Counted from the first letter of the stretch, positions 35,758 to 46,674 are shown. The stretch: DNA of 64,000 bases from Enterobacter cloacae subsp. cloacae ATCC 13047 (GCF_000025565.1 NC_014121.1:930001-994000), one strand, 5' to 3'. The notes: a model not told the origin generated them from the sequence alone. Translations and numbers: made by a program.

Positions 35758-37736
35758 GTACGCGTATTGCCCGTTTCCCGGCGCTGTTGCTGGCTCTGAT
35801 TTTCCTGACTGCGCTGGCTTTGACCTGGTTTAACCTCTCGACCGCCTTACCGCGCGGGCAGTGGGGCGCGGCCCTGGCTGCGCCGGATATCGATAATATT
35901 CAGCAAATGCTGTTCCACTACAGCCTGCTGCCGCGTCTGGCGATTTCGCTGCTGGTCGGGGCCGGGTTAGGGCTGGTGGGCGTCCTGTTCCAGCAGGTTT
36001 TGCGTAACCCGCTGGCCGAGCCTACAACGCTTGGCGTCGCGACCGGTGCCCAGCTTGGGATCACGGTGACCACGCTGTGGGCACTGCCTGGCGCGTTAAC
36101 CTCGCAGTTTGCCGCGCTTGCAGGCGCGTGCGTGGTAGGCGCGCTGGTCTTCGGCGTGGCGTGGGGGAAACGCCTCTCGCCAGTGACGCTGATCCTCGCA
36201 GGGCTGGTGGTGAGCCTCTACTGTGGGGCAATCAACCAGCTGCTGGTGCTGTTTCATCACGATCAGCTGCAAAGCATGTTCCTGTGGAGTACCGGCACGC
36301 TGACCCAGACCGACTGGAGTATTGTGCAGCGTCTGTGGCCGCAGCTTGTTGGCGGCGCCATGTTGACGCTGCTGTTGTTACGTCCGCTGACGCTGATGGG
36401 GCTGGATGACGGCGTAGCCCGTAATCTGGGGCTGGCGCTCTCCCTGGCGCGTCTGGCGGCGCTGACGCTGGCGATCGTCCTCAGCGCATTGCTGGTTAAT
36501 GCGGTTGGGATTATCGGCTTTATCGGGCTGTTTGCCCCGCTGCTGGCAAAAATGCTCGGTGCGCGTCGCCTGCTGGCGCGACTGCTGCTGGCCCCACTGA
36601 TTGGAGCGCTGATCCTCTGGCTTTCCGATCAAATCATTCTCTGGCTGGCGCGCGTCTGGATGGAAGTCTCTACCGGGTCGGTAACGGCACTGGTTGGCGC
36701 GCCGCTGTTGCTGTGGCTGTTGCCACGTCTGCGCAGTATGAGCGCTCCCGCGATGGACGCGGGGGATAAAGTTTATGCCGAGCGTCAGTCGGTGCTGTGG
36801 TTCAGCCTCGCCGGGCTGGCGGTGCTGATCATCGTCTCGTTTGTGGCGCTTGCTTTCGGGCGCGATGCGACGGGCTGGCACTGGGCAACGGGCGATTTGC
36901 TCCAGGAACTGCTGCAGTGGCGCTGGCCGCGGATCCTCTCGGCGTTGATTGCCGGGGTGATGCTGGCGGTCGCGGGCTGTATTATCCAGCGCCTGACCGG
37001 CAACCCGATGGCCAGCCCGGAAGTGCTGGGGATCAGTTCGGGAGCCGCGTTTGGCGTGGTGCTGATGCTGTTCCTTGTGCCGGGAAATGCCTTTGGCTGG
37101 CTGATGCCTGCCGGAAGCATCGGGGCGGCGGTGACGCTGATGATCATTCTGATTGCGTCAGGCCGCGGCGGGTTTTCGCCTCACCGGATGCTGCTGGCCG
37201 GGATGGCGCTCAGCACCGCCTTTACCATGCTGCTGATGATGTTGCAGGCGAGCGGCGATCCGCGGATGGCGAAGATCCTGACCTGGATCTCCGGCTCAAC
37301 GTACAACGCCACCGGCAGTCAGGTGGTGCATTCCGGGATCGTGATGATCGTGCTGCTGGCGATTGTGCCTCTGTGCCGCCGCTGGATGACGATCCTGCCG
37401 CTGGGGGGCGAAACCGCACGTGCGGTCGGCATGGCGTTAACGCCAACGCGCGTCGCGCTGTTACTGCTGGCGGCGTGCCTGACGGCCACGGCCACCATGA
37501 CCATTGGTCCACTGAGTTTTGTTGGGTTGATGGCGCCGCATATCGCCAGAATGATGGGATTCCGTCGGACGATGCCGCATATCGTGATGTCTGCCCTGAC
37601 GGGCGGGGTGATGCTGGTGGTGGCGGACTGGTGCGGAAGAATGGTGCTGTTCCCGTATCAGATCCCGGCAGGTCTGCTGTCGACCTTTATCGGCGCGCCG
37701 TATTTTATTTATCTGTTGAGAAAGCAGAGTCGGTAA
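35754..37736 (+). CDS. fhuB: Fe3+-hydroxamate ABC transporter permease (fused duplicate)
   Basis: The 660-residue inner-membrane channel for ferric hydroxamates. It is a tandem fusion of two BtuC/FecCD-like permeases, each about 330 residues. The paired motifs are visible: NPLAEPTTLGVATGAQLG with NPMASPEVLGISSGAAFG, and GIIGFIGLFAPL with GPLSFVGLMAPH. About 20 membrane segments are expected. ATGA overlap with fhuD. It is followed by a terminator shared with hemL. Confidence 0.97.
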   Translation: MSTRIARFPALLLALIFLTALALTWFNLSTALPRGQWGAALAAPDIDNIQQMLFHYSLLPRLAISLLVGAGLGLVGVLFQQVLRNPLAEPTTLGVATGAQLGITVTTLWALPGALTSQFAALAGACVVGALVFGVAWGKRLSPVTLILAGLVVSLYCGAINQLLVLFHHDQLQSMFLWSTGTLTQTDWSIVQRLWPQLVGGAMLTLLLLRPLTLMGLDDGVARNLGLALSLARLAALTLAIVLSALLVNAVGIIGFIGLFAPLLAKMLGARRLLARLLLAPLIGALILWLSDQIILWLARVWMEVSTGSVTALVGAPLLLWLLPRLRSMSAPAMDAGDKVYAERQSVLWFSLAGLAVLIIVSFVALAFGRDATGWHWATGDLLQELLQWRWPRILSALIAGVMLAVAGCIIQRLTGNPMASPEVLGISSGAAFGVVLMLFLVPGNAFGWLMPAGSIGAAVTLMIILIASGRGGFSPHRMLLAGMALSTAFTMLLMMLQASGDPRMAKILTWISGSTYNATGSQVVHSGIVMIVLLAIVPLCRRWMTILPLGGETARAVGMALTPTRVALLLLAACLTATATMTIGPLSFVGLMAPHIARMMGFRRTMPHIVMSALTGGVMLVVADWCGRMVLFPYQIPAGLLSTFIGAPYFIYLLRKQSR

Positions 37737-37743
37737 TAAAAGT

Positions 37744-37770
37744 AAACGTCAATCCTAAGATTGACGTTTT
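37744..37770. terminator. Bidirectional terminator between fhuB and hemL
   Basis: A perfect 11-bp stem AAACGTCAATC (37744-37754) with GATTGACGTTT (37759-37769), 4-nt loop and a final T; the A-rich left flank serves the minus strand. Confidence 0.88.
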
Positions 37771-37779
37771 AGGGTTTGC

Positions 37780-37827
37780 TCCCTCTCCCGGTGGGTTGAG
37801 GGGTGGGGTGAGGGCGTCACGCCGCAC
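37780..37827 (-). repeat. 3'-end stem-loop repeat, copy D (diverged)
   Basis: Minus-oriented copy just after the hemL stop: GTGCGGCGTGACGCCCTCACC, with an imperfect stem (CCCTCTCCC at 37781-37789 against GGGTTGAGGG). It is the most diverged of the six copies. Confidence 0.75.
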
Positions 37828-37831
37828 GTGC

Positions 37832-39112
37832 TTACAACTTCGCAAACACCTTACGCGCCGCGTCGATGGTGTTATTGATATCCTCTTCGCTGTGCGCCAC
37901 GGACATAAAGCCAGCTTCAAAAGCAGACGGCGCCAGATAGACGCCTTCTTCCAGCATCAGGTGGAAGAAACGCTTGAAGCGTTCAACGTCGCACTTCACC
38001 ACGTCCTGATAGCTTGTCACGGTTTGGGCTTCCGTGAAGAAGATCCCGAACATCCCGCCCACGTGGTTTACCACCAGCGGAATACCCGCCTCTTCAGCCG
38101 CTTCCAGCAGACCGTTTGCCAGCTGCGTCGTGCGCTCAGTCAGGGTTTCGTGAATGCCCGGCTGGGAGACTTCTGTCAGGCAGGCGAAGCCCGCCGCCAT
38201 AGCAATCGGGTTACCGGAGAGCGTACCCGCCTGGTAAACCGGCCCCGTTGGTGCCAGGGCTTCCATCACATCCTTGCGCCCCCCGAATGCGCCCACTGGC
38301 ATACCGCCGCCGATGATTTTGCCGAGACAGGTCAGATCCGGCTCTACGCCGTAATAAGACTGGGCACCCGCGAGCGCGACGCGGAAACCGGTCATCACTT
38401 CGTCGATAATCAGCAGCGCGCCAAATTCATCGCACAGGGCGCGCAGGCCCGGCAGGAAATCGGGCTGCGGTGGAATGCAGTTCATGTTGCCCGCAACCGG
38501 CTCAACGATGATGCAGGCGATCTCCTGTGGATACTGCTCGAATGCCGCACGAACGGTGTTCAGATCGTTATAGGTGCAGGTGAGGGTGTGTTTCGCGAAA
38601 TCAACCGGTACGCCCGGGGAGTTTGGCTGACCAAGGGTCAGTGCGCCGGAACCCGCTTTCACCAGCAGGCAGTCCGCATGGCCGTGGTAGCAGCCTTCAA
38701 ACTTGATGATTTTGTCGCGACCGGTAAAGCCGCGCGCCAGACGAATAGCGCTCATGGTGGCTTCGGTACCGGAGTTCACCATACGCACCATGTCCATGGT
38801 TGGCACCAGCTCGGTCACCAGCTCCGCCATTTTGACTTCCATCTCGGTAGGCGCGCCGAAGCTCAGGCCGCGCTGGGCCGCTTCAATCACCGCATTGCGG
38901 ATGGCAGGGTGGTTGTGACCCAGCACCATCGGGCCCCAGGAGCCGACGTAATCGATATAGGCCTTGCCGTCGACATCAAACAGGTACGCGCCATCAGCAC
39001 GTTCAATAAACAGCGGCGTTCCGCCTACGCCGGTAAAGGCGCGAACAGGCGAGTTCACGCCGCCCGGGATAAGCTCGCGGGCTGCACTGTAGAGGTTTTC
39101 AGACTTGCTCAT
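37832..39112 (-). CDS. hemL: Glutamate-1-semialdehyde 2,1-aminomutase
   Basis: Makes 5-aminolevulinate, the tetrapyrrole precursor, with PLP. The 426-residue class III aminotransferase-fold enzyme has [13 protein letters not shown], the PLP lysine in [14 protein letters not shown], and [16 protein letters not shown]. The Met at 39112 has AGGAA 8 nt upstream and gives the E. coli length; the frame is open 12 codons further. Divergent from clcA and convergent with fhuB, as in E. coli. Confidence 0.97.
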   Translation of the reverse strand: MSKSENLYSAARELIPGGVNSPVRAFTGVGGTPLFIERADGAYLFDVDGKAYIDYVGSWGPMVLGHNHPAIRNAVIEAAQRGLSFGAPTEMEVKMAELVTELVPTMDMVRMVNSGTEATMSAIRLARGFTGRDKIIKFEGCYHGHADCLLVKAGSGALTLGQPNSPGVPVDFAKHTLTCTYNDLNTVRAAFEQYPQEIACIIVEPVAGNMNCIPPQPDFLPGLRALCDEFGALLIIDEVMTGFRVALAGAQSYYGVEPDLTCLGKIIGGGMPVGAFGGRKDVMEALAPTGPVYQAGTLSGNPIAMAAGFACLTEVSQPGIHETLTERTTQLANGLLEAAEEAGIPLVVNHVGGMFGIFFTEAQTVTSYQDVVKCDVERFKRFFHLMLEEGVYLAPSAFEAGFMSVAHSEEDINNTIDAARKVFAKL

Positions 39113-39289
39113 GGCGTCGTTCCTGGTTCGTATAAAATGATTAAGCACACTATTCTAAGTGATCCGCGGAAGGTAATGAAATTTTTGCCCCCTTTCATTG
39201 CTAAACAATTTTTAAGTATTTTTCACGGGACGACCTGACGCACTCTGGTAAAATCCCTGCGGCGATTTGTATGACGAAAAGACATGGTA

Positions 39290-40690
39290 ATGAAAGCAGA
39301 CTCTCCCTCGTTTGAAGAACAACAGTTCCGACGCGCGCAACACCGGATCAGCATCCGGCGCTTGCTTAACCGCGATAAGACACCGCTGGCAATTTTACTG
39401 GCCGCCGCTGTAGTCGGTACGCTCGCCGGGCTGGCGGGCGTCGCCTTTGAAAAGGCAGTCAATGCGGTGCTGAACTGGCGTATTGGTACGGTGGCCGGTT
39501 TCGCCGACAAAGGATGGCTGGTCTGGGTCTGGGCGTTCGGGTTGTCCGCGCTATTTGCCATGGTGGGCTACTTTCTGGTGCGTAAATTTGCGCCGGAAGC
39601 GGGCGGTTCCGGGATCCCTGAAATTGAAGGCGCGCTGGAAGAGCTGCGTCCGGTGCGCTGGTGGCGCGTCATCCCGGTGAAGTTTATCGGCGGCATGGGA
39701 ACGCTTGGTGCGGGTATGGTACTGGGCCGAGAGGGGCCAACCGTGCAGTTGGGCGGGAACGTCGGGCGCATGGTGGGGGATCTGTTCCGGATGCGCAGCG
39801 CGGAAGCGCGCCATACGCTGCTGGCGACAGGTGCCGCAGCGGGGCTTTCGGCGGCGTTTAACGCGCCGCTGGCGGGGATCCTGTTTATCATCGAAGAGAT
39901 GCGCGCCCAGTTCCGTTACAACCTTATCTCGATCAAAGCGGTCTTTACCGGTGTGATCATGTCGAGCATTGTGTTTCGCATTTTCAATGGCGAAAGCCCG
40001 GTGATCGAAGTGGGCAAACTGACCAATGCGCCGGTCAACACGCTGTGGCTGTACCTGATCCTCGGCATGATATTCGGCATAGTCGGCCCGCTGTTTAACA
40101 CTTTTATTCTGCGTATGCAGGATATGTTCCAGCGCATCCACGGCGGGAATACCACGAAGTGGGTGTTGATGGGCGGTCTGCTGGGCGGCCTGTGCGGCGT
40201 GCTGGGGTTCATTGAGCCGAACGCGGCGGGGGGCGGGTTCGGGCTGATCCCGATTGCGGCTGCGGGCAACTTCAGCGTGGGTCTGCTTCTGTTTATGTTT
40301 ATTTCTCGCGTCATCACGACGGTGCTCTGTTTTTCCTCCGGTGCGCCTGGCGGTATCTTTGCCCCGATGCTGGCGCTGGGAACGCTGCTTGGTACTGCCT
40401 TTGGCATGGCCGCTGAGGTCAGTTTTCCGGCATACCATCTGGATGCGGGCACCTTTGCCGTTGCCGGAATGGGGGCGCTGCTGGCGGCCTCCCTGCGCGC
40501 GCCGCTGACCGGCATCGTGCTGGTGCTGGAGATGACGGATAATTACCAGCTCATTTTGCCAATGATCATTACCTGTCTCGGCGCGACACTATTAGCCCAA
40601 TTCCTGGGTGGAAAACCGCTATACTCCACCATTCTTGCACGCACCCTGGCGAAGCAGGAGGCAGAACGGGCCGCAATGCAGAATACTTGA
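39290..40690 (+). CDS. clcA: H+/Cl- exchange transporter ClcA
   Basis: Exchanges two chloride for one proton at the inner membrane and supports extreme acid resistance. From the Met at 39290 the protein is 466 residues, and the key residues fall on E. coli numbers: Ser107 in GSGIP and gating Glu148 in GREGP; the proton glutamate lies in FIIEEMR. An ATG two codons upstream (39284) is the alternative start. GGIFAP and [15 protein letters not shown] are further filter motifs. Divergent from hemL. Confidence 0.96.
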   Translation: MKADSPSFEEQQFRRAQHRISIRRLLNRDKTPLAILLAAAVVGTLAGLAGVAFEKAVNAVLNWRIGTVAGFADKGWLVWVWAFGLSALFAMVGYFLVRKFAPEAGGSGIPEIEGALEELRPVRWWRVIPVKFIGGMGTLGAGMVLGREGPTVQLGGNVGRMVGDLFRMRSAEARHTLLATGAAAGLSAAFNAPLAGILFIIEEMRAQFRYNLISIKAVFTGVIMSSIVFRIFNGESPVIEVGKLTNAPVNTLWLYLILGMIFGIVGPLFNTFILRMQDMFQRIHGGNTTKWVLMGGLLGGLCGVLGFIEPNAAGGGFGLIPIAAAGNFSVGLLLFMFISRVITTVLCFSSGAPGGIFAPMLALGTLLGTAFGMAAEVSFPAYHLDAGTFAVAGMGALLAASLRAPLTGIVLVLEMTDNYQLILPMIITCLGATLLAQFLGGKPLYSTILARTLAKQEAERAAMQNT

Positions 40691-40775
40691 ATGAATTACC
40701 AGGGTATTAGATAATGACAAAAAGAATTGGGTGAATTTTACCCAATTGCAGTAGCAGTATTCATGGGAGCATAAG

Positions 40776-41120
40776 ATGAGTGATGACGTAGCGTTGCCGC
40801 TGGAGTTTACCGAAGCAGCAGCCAACAAAGTGAAAACCCTGATTGCCGACGAAGACAATCCGGATCTGAAACTGCGTGTCTATATTACCGGTGGCGGCTG
40901 CAGCGGCTTCCAGTATGGTTTTACCTTTGACGACCAGGTTAACGACGGCGATATGACTATCGAGAAACAGGGCGTCGCGCTGGTGGTTGACCCGATGAGC
41001 CTGCAATATCTGGTGGGCGGTTCGGTAGATTACACAGAAGGTCTGGAAGGTTCACGCTTTGTGGTGACGAACCCAAATGCCACCAGCACCTGCGGGTGTG
41101 GGTCTTCGTTCAGTATTTAA
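40776..41120 (+). CDS. erpA: A-type iron-sulfur carrier ErpA
   Basis: Delivers Fe-S clusters to target enzymes including those of isoprenoid synthesis (IspG, IspH). The 114-residue protein has the three cluster cysteines Cys42 (GGGCSGF), Cys106 and Cys108 ([10 protein letters not shown]). GGGAG precedes the ATG. A palindrome AATTGGGT (40725-40732) with ACCCAATT (40740-40747) lies in the gap after clcA; it could be a weak terminator or operator. IscR control of erpA is known in E. coli, but I could not assign the site. Confidence 0.97.
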   Translation: MSDDVALPLEFTEAAANKVKTLIADEDNPDLKLRVYITGGGCSGFQYGFTFDDQVNDGDMTIEKQGVALVVDPMSLQYLVGGSVDYTEGLEGSRFVVTNPNATSTCGCGSSFSI

Positions 41121-41125
41121 GCGGG

Positions 41126-41171
41126 GGCGGGCTGATGCCCTCACACCGGCCCTCTCCCACCGGGAGAGGGA
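41126..41171 (+). repeat. 3'-end stem-loop repeat, copy E
   Basis: Begins 5 bp after the erpA stop; CCCTCTCCC (41150-41158) pairs with GGGAGAGGG (41162-41170). The lead is slightly diverged (GGCGGGCTGATGCCCTCAC). Confidence 0.85.
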
Positions 41172-41181
41172 GAAAAGATTA

Positions 41182-41209
41182 AAAACGGTAACCTTGCGGT
41201 TACCGTTTT
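41182..41209. terminator. Bidirectional terminator between erpA and yadS
   Basis: A perfect 12-bp stem AAAACGGTAACC (41182-41193) with GGTTACCGTTTT (41198-41209) and a 4-nt loop, ending both converging transcripts. Confidence 0.9.
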
Positions 41210-41213
41210 GCGT

Positions 41214-41837
41214 TTATCTTCCATTCTCATCCAGCGCGAACGTCGGCAATTTAAGGTGCCAGCGTATCGCCGCCAGACGTATCGCCAGCGTCACCACCAT
41301 TCCCAGCATGGCTGAATTTTCCAGCGGTATCGCAAAGGTATAGTACGCCGTGGCGTGTACAATCCCGCCAATAATGCAGGCCGTAGCATAGATTTCGGTA
41401 CGCAGGATCATCGGCACTTCTCGTGCCAGAATATCGCGAATAATCCCGCCGCCTACGCCAGTCAGTACGCCCATGCAGATGGCAACCATGGGCCCTGTAC
41501 CCGCATTAAAGGCTTTATTCACCCCAATGCCGACAAACACAGCCAGCCCGACGGCATCCAGCACCGGGAGGATCCATTTTGGTAAGCGGCGGGGCTGGCG
41601 AACCAGCACGATGGTTAACAGGCAGGTGACCATCGCCACCACCAGATCGGTGGGATCTTTCACCCAAAATACCGGGCCATTATCCAGCGCCATATCGCGG
41701 ATCGTTCCACCGCCTACGGCGGTCACCACGCCAAGCACCAGCACGCCAAACGGATCCATGCGCAGCTTTCCGGCGAGCAGGACGCCGGAGATAGCAAAAA
41801 CGGCTGTGCCAAGAATATCCAGCCAATAAACGAGCAT
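41214..41837 (-). CDS. yadS: TRIC-family membrane channel protein YadS (UPF0126)
   Basis: A 207-residue protein with about seven hydrophobic helices in two repeated triplets (MLVYWLDILGTAVFAISGVLLAG, VLVLGVVTAVGGGTIRD; then VLDAVGLAVFVGIG, AICMGVLTGVGGGIIRDI). The GGGTIRD and GGGIIRD glycine motifs mark the internal repeat and pore helices. Bacterial homologues are trimeric cation channels; a physiological role in enterobacteria is not established. Convergent with erpA, 27 bp from btuF on the same strand. Confidence 0.93.
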   Translation of the reverse strand: MLVYWLDILGTAVFAISGVLLAGKLRMDPFGVLVLGVVTAVGGGTIRDMALDNGPVFWVKDPTDLVVAMVTCLLTIVLVRQPRRLPKWILPVLDAVGLAVFVGIGVNKAFNAGTGPMVAICMGVLTGVGGGIIRDILAREVPMILRTEIYATACIIGGIVHATAYYTFAIPLENSAMLGMVVTLAIRLAAIRWHLKLPTFALDENGR

Positions 41838-41864
41838 CGTTAAATCCTCGAAGGGGGTCTTATG

Positions 41865-42665
41865 TTAATGACTCTCGGCCAGTGCGGCACAGAGTTGTTT
41901 TGCGGCGAGGATAATACGCGGGCTGGCGCGTTCAAACCAGTCGCTGGTGAGAGGGATCACCGGAATTTTTAGCTGGCTTTGCCAGAATTGTTCAATTTTA
42001 GGAATCTCGCTCGCATTTCCGACCACAACGATCGCCTGTGGTCGGCGAGCAAGAACCTGTTCCCGGCTGACCTGAGGCCACGGTATTCGGCTGGCCGCAA
42101 AGATATTTTCTCCGCCGCACACTTCCAGGACCTGATTCTGAATGGAGCCTTTCCCGGTGGTGAACAGCGGCTGGCTGCCAAACTGCAGAAAGATGCGCTT
42201 TTTAACGGGGGTATCGTATTTTGCTTTGAGTGCCGCATAGTCGCTGAGCAGTTGTTTTGCCGCATCCTCGGCCTTGGCCGGGGTTGGGCTGTAGGGCGCC
42301 AGAGCGCGTAACGCCTGCGCGACCTGCTCAATGCTCACGGCATCCACCCACATGACCTTGATCCCAAGCGACATCAGTTGATTAACCTGCCGCTCTGCAT
42401 TGCCGCCACGCCAGGCGAGCACGAGATCGGGCTTAAGCGCCACGATGCGCTCAAGGTTCATCCCTTGCCAGGTTGCGACCTGTTCAATTTGTGCGGCCTG
42501 GGGTGGGTAATTGGAAAAGCTGCTTACACCAACCGGGGTGATACCGGCGGCAAACGCCAGTTCGGTGTTAGCGGGGGAGAGGGTAATCACACGCGGCGCG
42601 GCGCAGAGCCAGGCCGGTGCGAGCAGAAGCAGGGCGACCAGCGCCCTGATGGCATGTTTAGCCAC
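41865..42665 (-). CDS. btuF: Periplasmic vitamin B12-binding protein, GTG start
   Basis: Delivers cobalamin to the BtuCD importer, encoded elsewhere. From GTG at 42665 the precursor is 266 residues, the E. coli length, with a signal peptide ending LCAAP. Class III binding-protein motifs: [41 protein letters not shown]. The start overlaps the last 8 nt of mtnN, just as the E. coli genes overlap; the six codons further upstream to an ATG lie inside mtnN and are less likely. Confidence 0.94.
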   Translation of the reverse strand: MAKHAIRALVALLLLAPAWLCAAPRVITLSPANTELAFAAGITPVGVSSFSNYPPQAAQIEQVATWQGMNLERIVALKPDLVLAWRGGNAERQVNQLMSLGIKVMWVDAVSIEQVAQALRALAPYSPTPAKAEDAAKQLLSDYAALKAKYDTPVKKRIFLQFGSQPLFTTGKGSIQNQVLEVCGGENIFAASRIPWPQVSREQVLARRPQAIVVVGNASEIPKIEQFWQSQLKIPVIPLTSDWFERASPRIILAAKQLCAALAESH

Positions 42666-43356
42666 GAGCCAGTTTCTGCACAAGGCTCTCCACCATCACG
42701 GTGGACTGTTTTGCCGCGACAACCAGGAATTCGTCGAAGCTGATATGAGACTGCTGATCGGCCACGTCAGAGATGGCGCGGACCACCACGAACGGGACGT
42801 TGAAATTATGGCAAACGTGGGCAATCGCGGTCGCTTCCATCTCAACGGCGATAGCCTGCGGGAAGTTGTGACGGATTTTTGCCAGGCCGACGGAGCCATT
42901 GATGAAGGCATCACCGCTCACAATCAGGCCGCGTACGGCGTTGAGGTTCAGCTCAGCAATGCACTCTTCTGCCGCCGCAACCAGCTTATCGTCGGCCTTA
43001 AAGCCAGCCGGGCAACCTGGAAGCTGACCGTATTCGTAGCCGAATGCGGTAACGTCTGCATCGTGGTAACGCGCTTCATCGGAGACGACGATATCACCCA
43101 CTTTCAGGGTCGGTGCCAGACCGCCTGCAGAGCCGGTGTTAACGATCACGTCTGGCTTACAGCGCTCAAGCAACAGCGTTGCGCCCAGCGCAGCAGCAAC
43201 CTTACCGATGCCTGATTTCAGCAGAGCCACGTCAACACCGTTCAGTTGACCGGTATAGATCTCACAACCCCCCAGAGAGAGAGTCTGACGGTTCTCAATT
43301 TTGTCACGCAGCAGCGTAACTTCTTCTTCCATTGCACCAATAATGCCGATTTTCAT
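42658..43356 (-). CDS. mtnN: 5'-methylthioadenosine/S-adenosylhomocysteine nucleosidase
   Basis: Hydrolyses methylthioadenosine, S-adenosylhomocysteine and 5'-deoxyadenosine to adenine and the thioribose or ribose derivative. It recycles a by-product of SpeE and feeds autoinducer-2 synthesis. The 232-residue protein has [13 protein letters not shown] with the catalytic Glu, [21 protein letters not shown] and the catalytic Asp in ISDVADQ. Overlaps btuF by 8 nt and is divergent from dgt. Confidence 0.97.
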   Translation of the reverse strand: MKIGIIGAMEEEVTLLRDKIENRQTLSLGGCEIYTGQLNGVDVALLKSGIGKVAAALGATLLLERCKPDVIVNTGSAGGLAPTLKVGDIVVSDEARYHDADVTAFGYEYGQLPGCPAGFKADDKLVAAAEECIAELNLNAVRGLIVSGDAFINGSVGLAKIRHNFPQAIAVEMEATAIAHVCHNFNVPFVVVRAISDVADQQSHISFDEFLVVAAKQSTVMVESLVQKLARG

Positions 43357-43438
43357 AGATTTACTCGCGATGTGCCTTGTTAAGATGCATAGTCTATCAT
43401 GCGCTTAAGGGGAAACGCATTCTCACGCGGGGGAGCAC

Positions 43439-44953
43439 ATGTCACAGATCGATTTTCGCACCAAAATTAACTGGCACCGACGTTTCCGTTCGCCGCAGGG
43501 TGAAAAGAGCGAACATGAGATCCTGCGTATCTTCGAAAGCGATCGCGGGCGGATCATTAACTCGCCTGCCATTCGTCGTCTGCAGCAAAAGACCCAGGTG
43601 TTTCCGCTTGAGCGTAACGCTGCCGTGCGCACACGCCTTACCCACTCAATGGAAGTTCAGCAGGTGGGGCGCTACATTGCCAAAGAGATTTTAAGCCGTC
43701 TCAAAGAGCAGCGCTTGCTGGAAACCTACGGTCTGGATGAGTTGACCGGGCCCTTTGAGAGTATTGTTGAGATGGCCTGCCTGATGCACGACATCGGCAA
43801 TCCCCCGTTTGGTCACTTTGGCGAGGCGGCGATCAACGACTGGTTCAGGCAGCGACTCTTCCCGTCGGATGCCGTCAGCCAGCCGCTCAGTGATGACCGC
43901 TGCGTGGTGCGGGATTTACGCCTGCGTGAAGGCGAAGACGGGCTAAACGATCTGCGTCGTAAAGTGCGTCAGGATCTCTGTCATTTTGAAGGCAATGCGC
44001 AGGGGATACGGCTGGTGCACTCCCTGATGCGCATGAATCTGACCTGGGCACAGGTGGGATGCATCCTCAAATATACCCGTCCCGCCTGGTGGATGGGCGA
44101 AACGCCCGCTTCGCACAGCTATCTGATGAAAAAGCCGGGCTATTACCTCTCCGAAGAGGCCTATATTGAGCGGTTACGTAAAGAACTTTCATTGACTGCA
44201 AATGGCCGCTTCCCGTTGACGTGGATTATGGAAGCCGCCGATGACATCTCCTATTGCGTTGCTGACCTGGAAGACGCGGTTGAAAAAAGAATATTTAGCG
44301 TCGAGGAGCTTTATCAGCATCTTTATGATGCATGGGGGAAACATGAAAAAGGTTCGCTGTTTGCCCAAGTGGTCGAAAATGCCTGGGAAAAATCGCGTGC
44401 AAATACATTAAGCCGGAGCACCGAAGATCAGTTCTTTATGTATTTGCGGGTCAATACATTAAATAAACTGGTGCCTTACGCCGCCTCGCGCTTTATTGAT
44501 AATTTGCCGATGATTTTTAGCGGCGAGTTCAATCATGCCTTGCTGGAGGATGACAGTAGCTTCAGCCAGTTGCTTGAGTTATATAAACATGTCGCGATGC
44601 GTCATGTATTCAGCCACCCCGATGTCGAACAGTTAGAGCTGCAGGGATACCGGGTTATCAGCGGCTTACTGGAAATATATCGCCCTCTGCTGCAATTGTC
44701 GGTCGATGAATTCAGCGAGCTGGTGGAACAAGAGCGCGTGCGACGAATACCGATTGAGTCCCGGCTTTATCAGAAACTTTCTACCCGTCATCGTCTGGCT
44801 TACGTTGAAGCCATCGGCAAACTGGATCGCCACTCACCGCAGTGGCCGGTGCTCGAATATTATTATCGCTGTCGTCTCATCCAGGACTATATCAGCGGAA
44901 TGACCGATTTGTATGCCTGGGATGAGTACCGCAAGCTGATGGCGGTGGAATAA
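43439..44953 (+). CDS. dgt: Deoxyguanosinetriphosphate triphosphohydrolase
   Basis: Hydrolyses dGTP to deoxyguanosine and triphosphate. The 504-residue HD-domain protein has [13 protein letters not shown], the first HD His in TRLTHSMEV, the HD pair [14 protein letters not shown], and the later metal Asp in [22 protein letters not shown] precedes the ATG. In E. coli the dGTPase limits dGTP and phage growth. Local AT richness rises in the second half but the gene is intact. degP follows after 131 bp. Confidence 0.97.
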   Translation: MSQIDFRTKINWHRRFRSPQGEKSEHEILRIFESDRGRIINSPAIRRLQQKTQVFPLERNAAVRTRLTHSMEVQQVGRYIAKEILSRLKEQRLLETYGLDELTGPFESIVEMACLMHDIGNPPFGHFGEAAINDWFRQRLFPSDAVSQPLSDDRCVVRDLRLREGEDGLNDLRRKVRQDLCHFEGNAQGIRLVHSLMRMNLTWAQVGCILKYTRPAWWMGETPASHSYLMKKPGYYLSEEAYIERLRKELSLTANGRFPLTWIMEAADDISYCVADLEDAVEKRIFSVEELYQHLYDAWGKHEKGSLFAQVVENAWEKSRANTLSRSTEDQFFMYLRVNTLNKLVPYAASRFIDNLPMIFSGEFNHALLEDDSSFSQLLELYKHVAMRHVFSHPDVEQLELQGYRVISGLLEIYRPLLQLSVDEFSELVEQERVRRIPIESRLYQKLSTRHRLAYVEAIGKLDRHSPQWPVLEYYYRCRLIQDYISGMTDLYAWDEYRKLMAVE

Positions 44954-45011
44954 TCCCGGAGTTTTGTAAAGACGACCAATAAATTTTTACTTTTTCCATA
45001 AACTTATCGCC

Positions 45012-45039
45012 GGAACTAAGCGGTATAAAACGAATCTGA
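45012..45039 (+). promoter_or_regulatory. Sigma-E-type promoter of degP
   Basis: GGAACTA (45012-45018), 16 bp, TCTGA (45035-45039). This closely matches the known E. coli degP sigma-E promoter arrangement and is about 45 bp upstream of the ATG, so induction by envelope stress is expected. Confidence 0.8.
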
Positions 45040-45084
45040 GTTACACAGCAATTTTGCGTTATCTGTAAATCGAGATTGAGAAAC

Positions 45085-46521
45085 ATGAAAAAAACCACAT
45101 TAGCAATGAGTGCACTGGCTCTGAGTTTAGGTTTAGCGCTGTCTCCTCTGACTGCTACTGCAGCCGAGACCGCGTCATCGGCAGCAACCGCGCAGCAGAT
45201 GCCAAGCCTGGCACCGATGCTCGAAAAAGTGATGCCATCGGTGGTGAGTATTAACGTTGAGGGCAGCACGACCGTCAATACGCCGCGTATGCCGCGTAAC
45301 TTCCAGCAGTTCTTCGGCGATAACTCGCCGTTCTGCCAGGACGGTTCGCCATTCCAGAGTTCTCCGTTCTGTCAGGGCGGTGGCGCAGGGGATGACGGCC
45401 AGGGCGGCGGCCAGCAGCAGAAATTCATGGCGCTTGGCTCGGGGGTTATTATTGATGCCGCGAAAGGGTATGTCGTTACCAACAACCACGTGGTGGATAA
45501 CGCCAACAGCATTAAGGTTCAGCTGAGCGACGGGCGTAAATTTGACGCCAAAGTGGTGGGCAAGGACCCACGCTCTGATATCGCACTGATCCAGATTCAG
45601 GATCCTAAAAACCTGACGGCGATTAAAATTGCCGACTCCGACGCGCTGCGTGTCGGTGACTACACCGTGGCCATCGGTAACCCGTTCGGTCTGGGCGAAA
45701 CCGTGACCTCGGGGATTGTTTCAGCGCTGGGCCGTAGCGGTCTGAACGCGGAGAACTATGAAAACTTCATCCAGACGGATGCGGCGATCAACCGCGGTAA
45801 CTCCGGCGGTGCGCTGGTGAACCTGAACGGTGAGCTGATTGGTATTAACACTGCCATCCTGGCACCGGACGGCGGCAACATCGGTATCGGTTTTGCTATC
45901 CCAAGTAATATGGTGAAAAACCTGACCGCGCAGATGGTGCAGTACGGCCAGGTGAAACGCGGTGAGCTGGGTATCATGGGTACTGAGCTGAACTCTGAGC
46001 TGGCGAAAGCGATGAAAGTTGACGCCCAGCGCGGCGCGTTCGTGAGCCAGGTTATGCCTAACTCCTCCGCAGCAAAAGCGGGGATTAAAGCCGGGGATGT
46101 GATCACCTCCCTGAACGGTAAACCGATCAGCAGCTTTGCCGCCCTGCGTGCCGAAGTGGGCTCAATGCCAATTGGCAGCAAAGTTACCCTTGGCCTGCTG
46201 CGTGACGGTAAGGCGGTTAACGTGAGTCTGGAGCTGCAGCAGAGCAGCCAGAATCAGGTTGATTCCAGCACCATCTTCAGCGGTATTGAAGGGGCGGAGA
46301 TGAGCAACAAAGGTGCAGATAAAGGCGTGGTGGTGAATAACGTGAAAGCGAATTCCCCGGCAGCCCGTATCGGCCTGAAAAAAGGTGATGTGATTATGGG
46401 TGCTAACCAGCAGCCAGTGAAAAACATCGCTGAACTGCGTAAAATTCTCGACAGCAAACCATCCGTGCTGGCGCTGAATATTCAGCGTGGTGATACCTCT
46501 ATCTACCTCCTGATGCAGTAA
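45085..46521 (+). CDS. degP: Periplasmic serine protease/chaperone DegP
   Basis: Degrades or shelters misfolded envelope proteins. The 478-residue precursor has a signal peptide ending TATAA, an LA loop with Cys84 and Cys96 in repeated SPFCQ units plus a Gly/Gln stretch, the catalytic triad His135 (NNHVV), Asp165 (SDIAL) and Ser240 (GNSGG) in precursor numbering, and two PDZ domains (about 285-375 and 390-478). The start at 45085 was chosen over an in-frame ATG three codons up, as in E. coli. Sigma-E control is indicated by the promoter upstream. Confidence 0.97.
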   Translation: MKKTTLAMSALALSLGLALSPLTATAAETASSAATAQQMPSLAPMLEKVMPSVVSINVEGSTTVNTPRMPRNFQQFFGDNSPFCQDGSPFQSSPFCQGGGAGDDGQGGGQQQKFMALGSGVIIDAAKGYVVTNNHVVDNANSIKVQLSDGRKFDAKVVGKDPRSDIALIQIQDPKNLTAIKIADSDALRVGDYTVAIGNPFGLGETVTSGIVSALGRSGLNAENYENFIQTDAAINRGNSGGALVNLNGELIGINTAILAPDGGNIGIGFAIPSNMVKNLTAQMVQYGQVKRGELGIMGTELNSELAKAMKVDAQRGAFVSQVMPNSSAAKAGIKAGDVITSLNGKPISSFAALRAEVGSMPIGSKVTLGLLRDGKAVNVSLELQQSSQNQVDSSTIFSGIEGAEMSNKGADKGVVVNNVKANSPAARIGLKKGDVIMGANQQPVKNIAELRKILDSKPSVLALNIQRGDTSIYLLMQ

Positions 46522-46528
46522 ACCTCGT

Positions 46529-46561
46529 AAGCCCCTGCGTGATGTAAGCAGGGGCTTTTTT
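46529..46561 (+). terminator. Terminator after degP
   Basis: AGCCCCTGC (46530-46538) pairs with GCAGGGGCT (46548-46556), 9-nt loop, followed by TTTTT. It lies 8 bp after the stop. Confidence 0.92.
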
Positions 46562-46674
46562 GTTTCTGTGACCCTTCCCACAAGTCCATACTTCACTGCC
46601 TGATTTTGTGCATTCGCACAATGCGACCGTAACCGAACTCCCCTATGCTTGAGCTCTGCTCACAGGAGGGTTAC

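Noticed and set aside
36797..39238. An 813-codon open frame on the plus strand across fhuB and antisense to hemL.
   Set aside because: It is out of frame with fhuB and opposite hemL; both are secure genes. Long shadow frames are common in GC-rich coding DNA.
44966..44990. GTAAA and TTTAC half-sites upstream of degP as a CpxR box.
   Set aside because: The direct-repeat spacing GTAAA-N5-GTAAA is not met; only single half-sites are visible.
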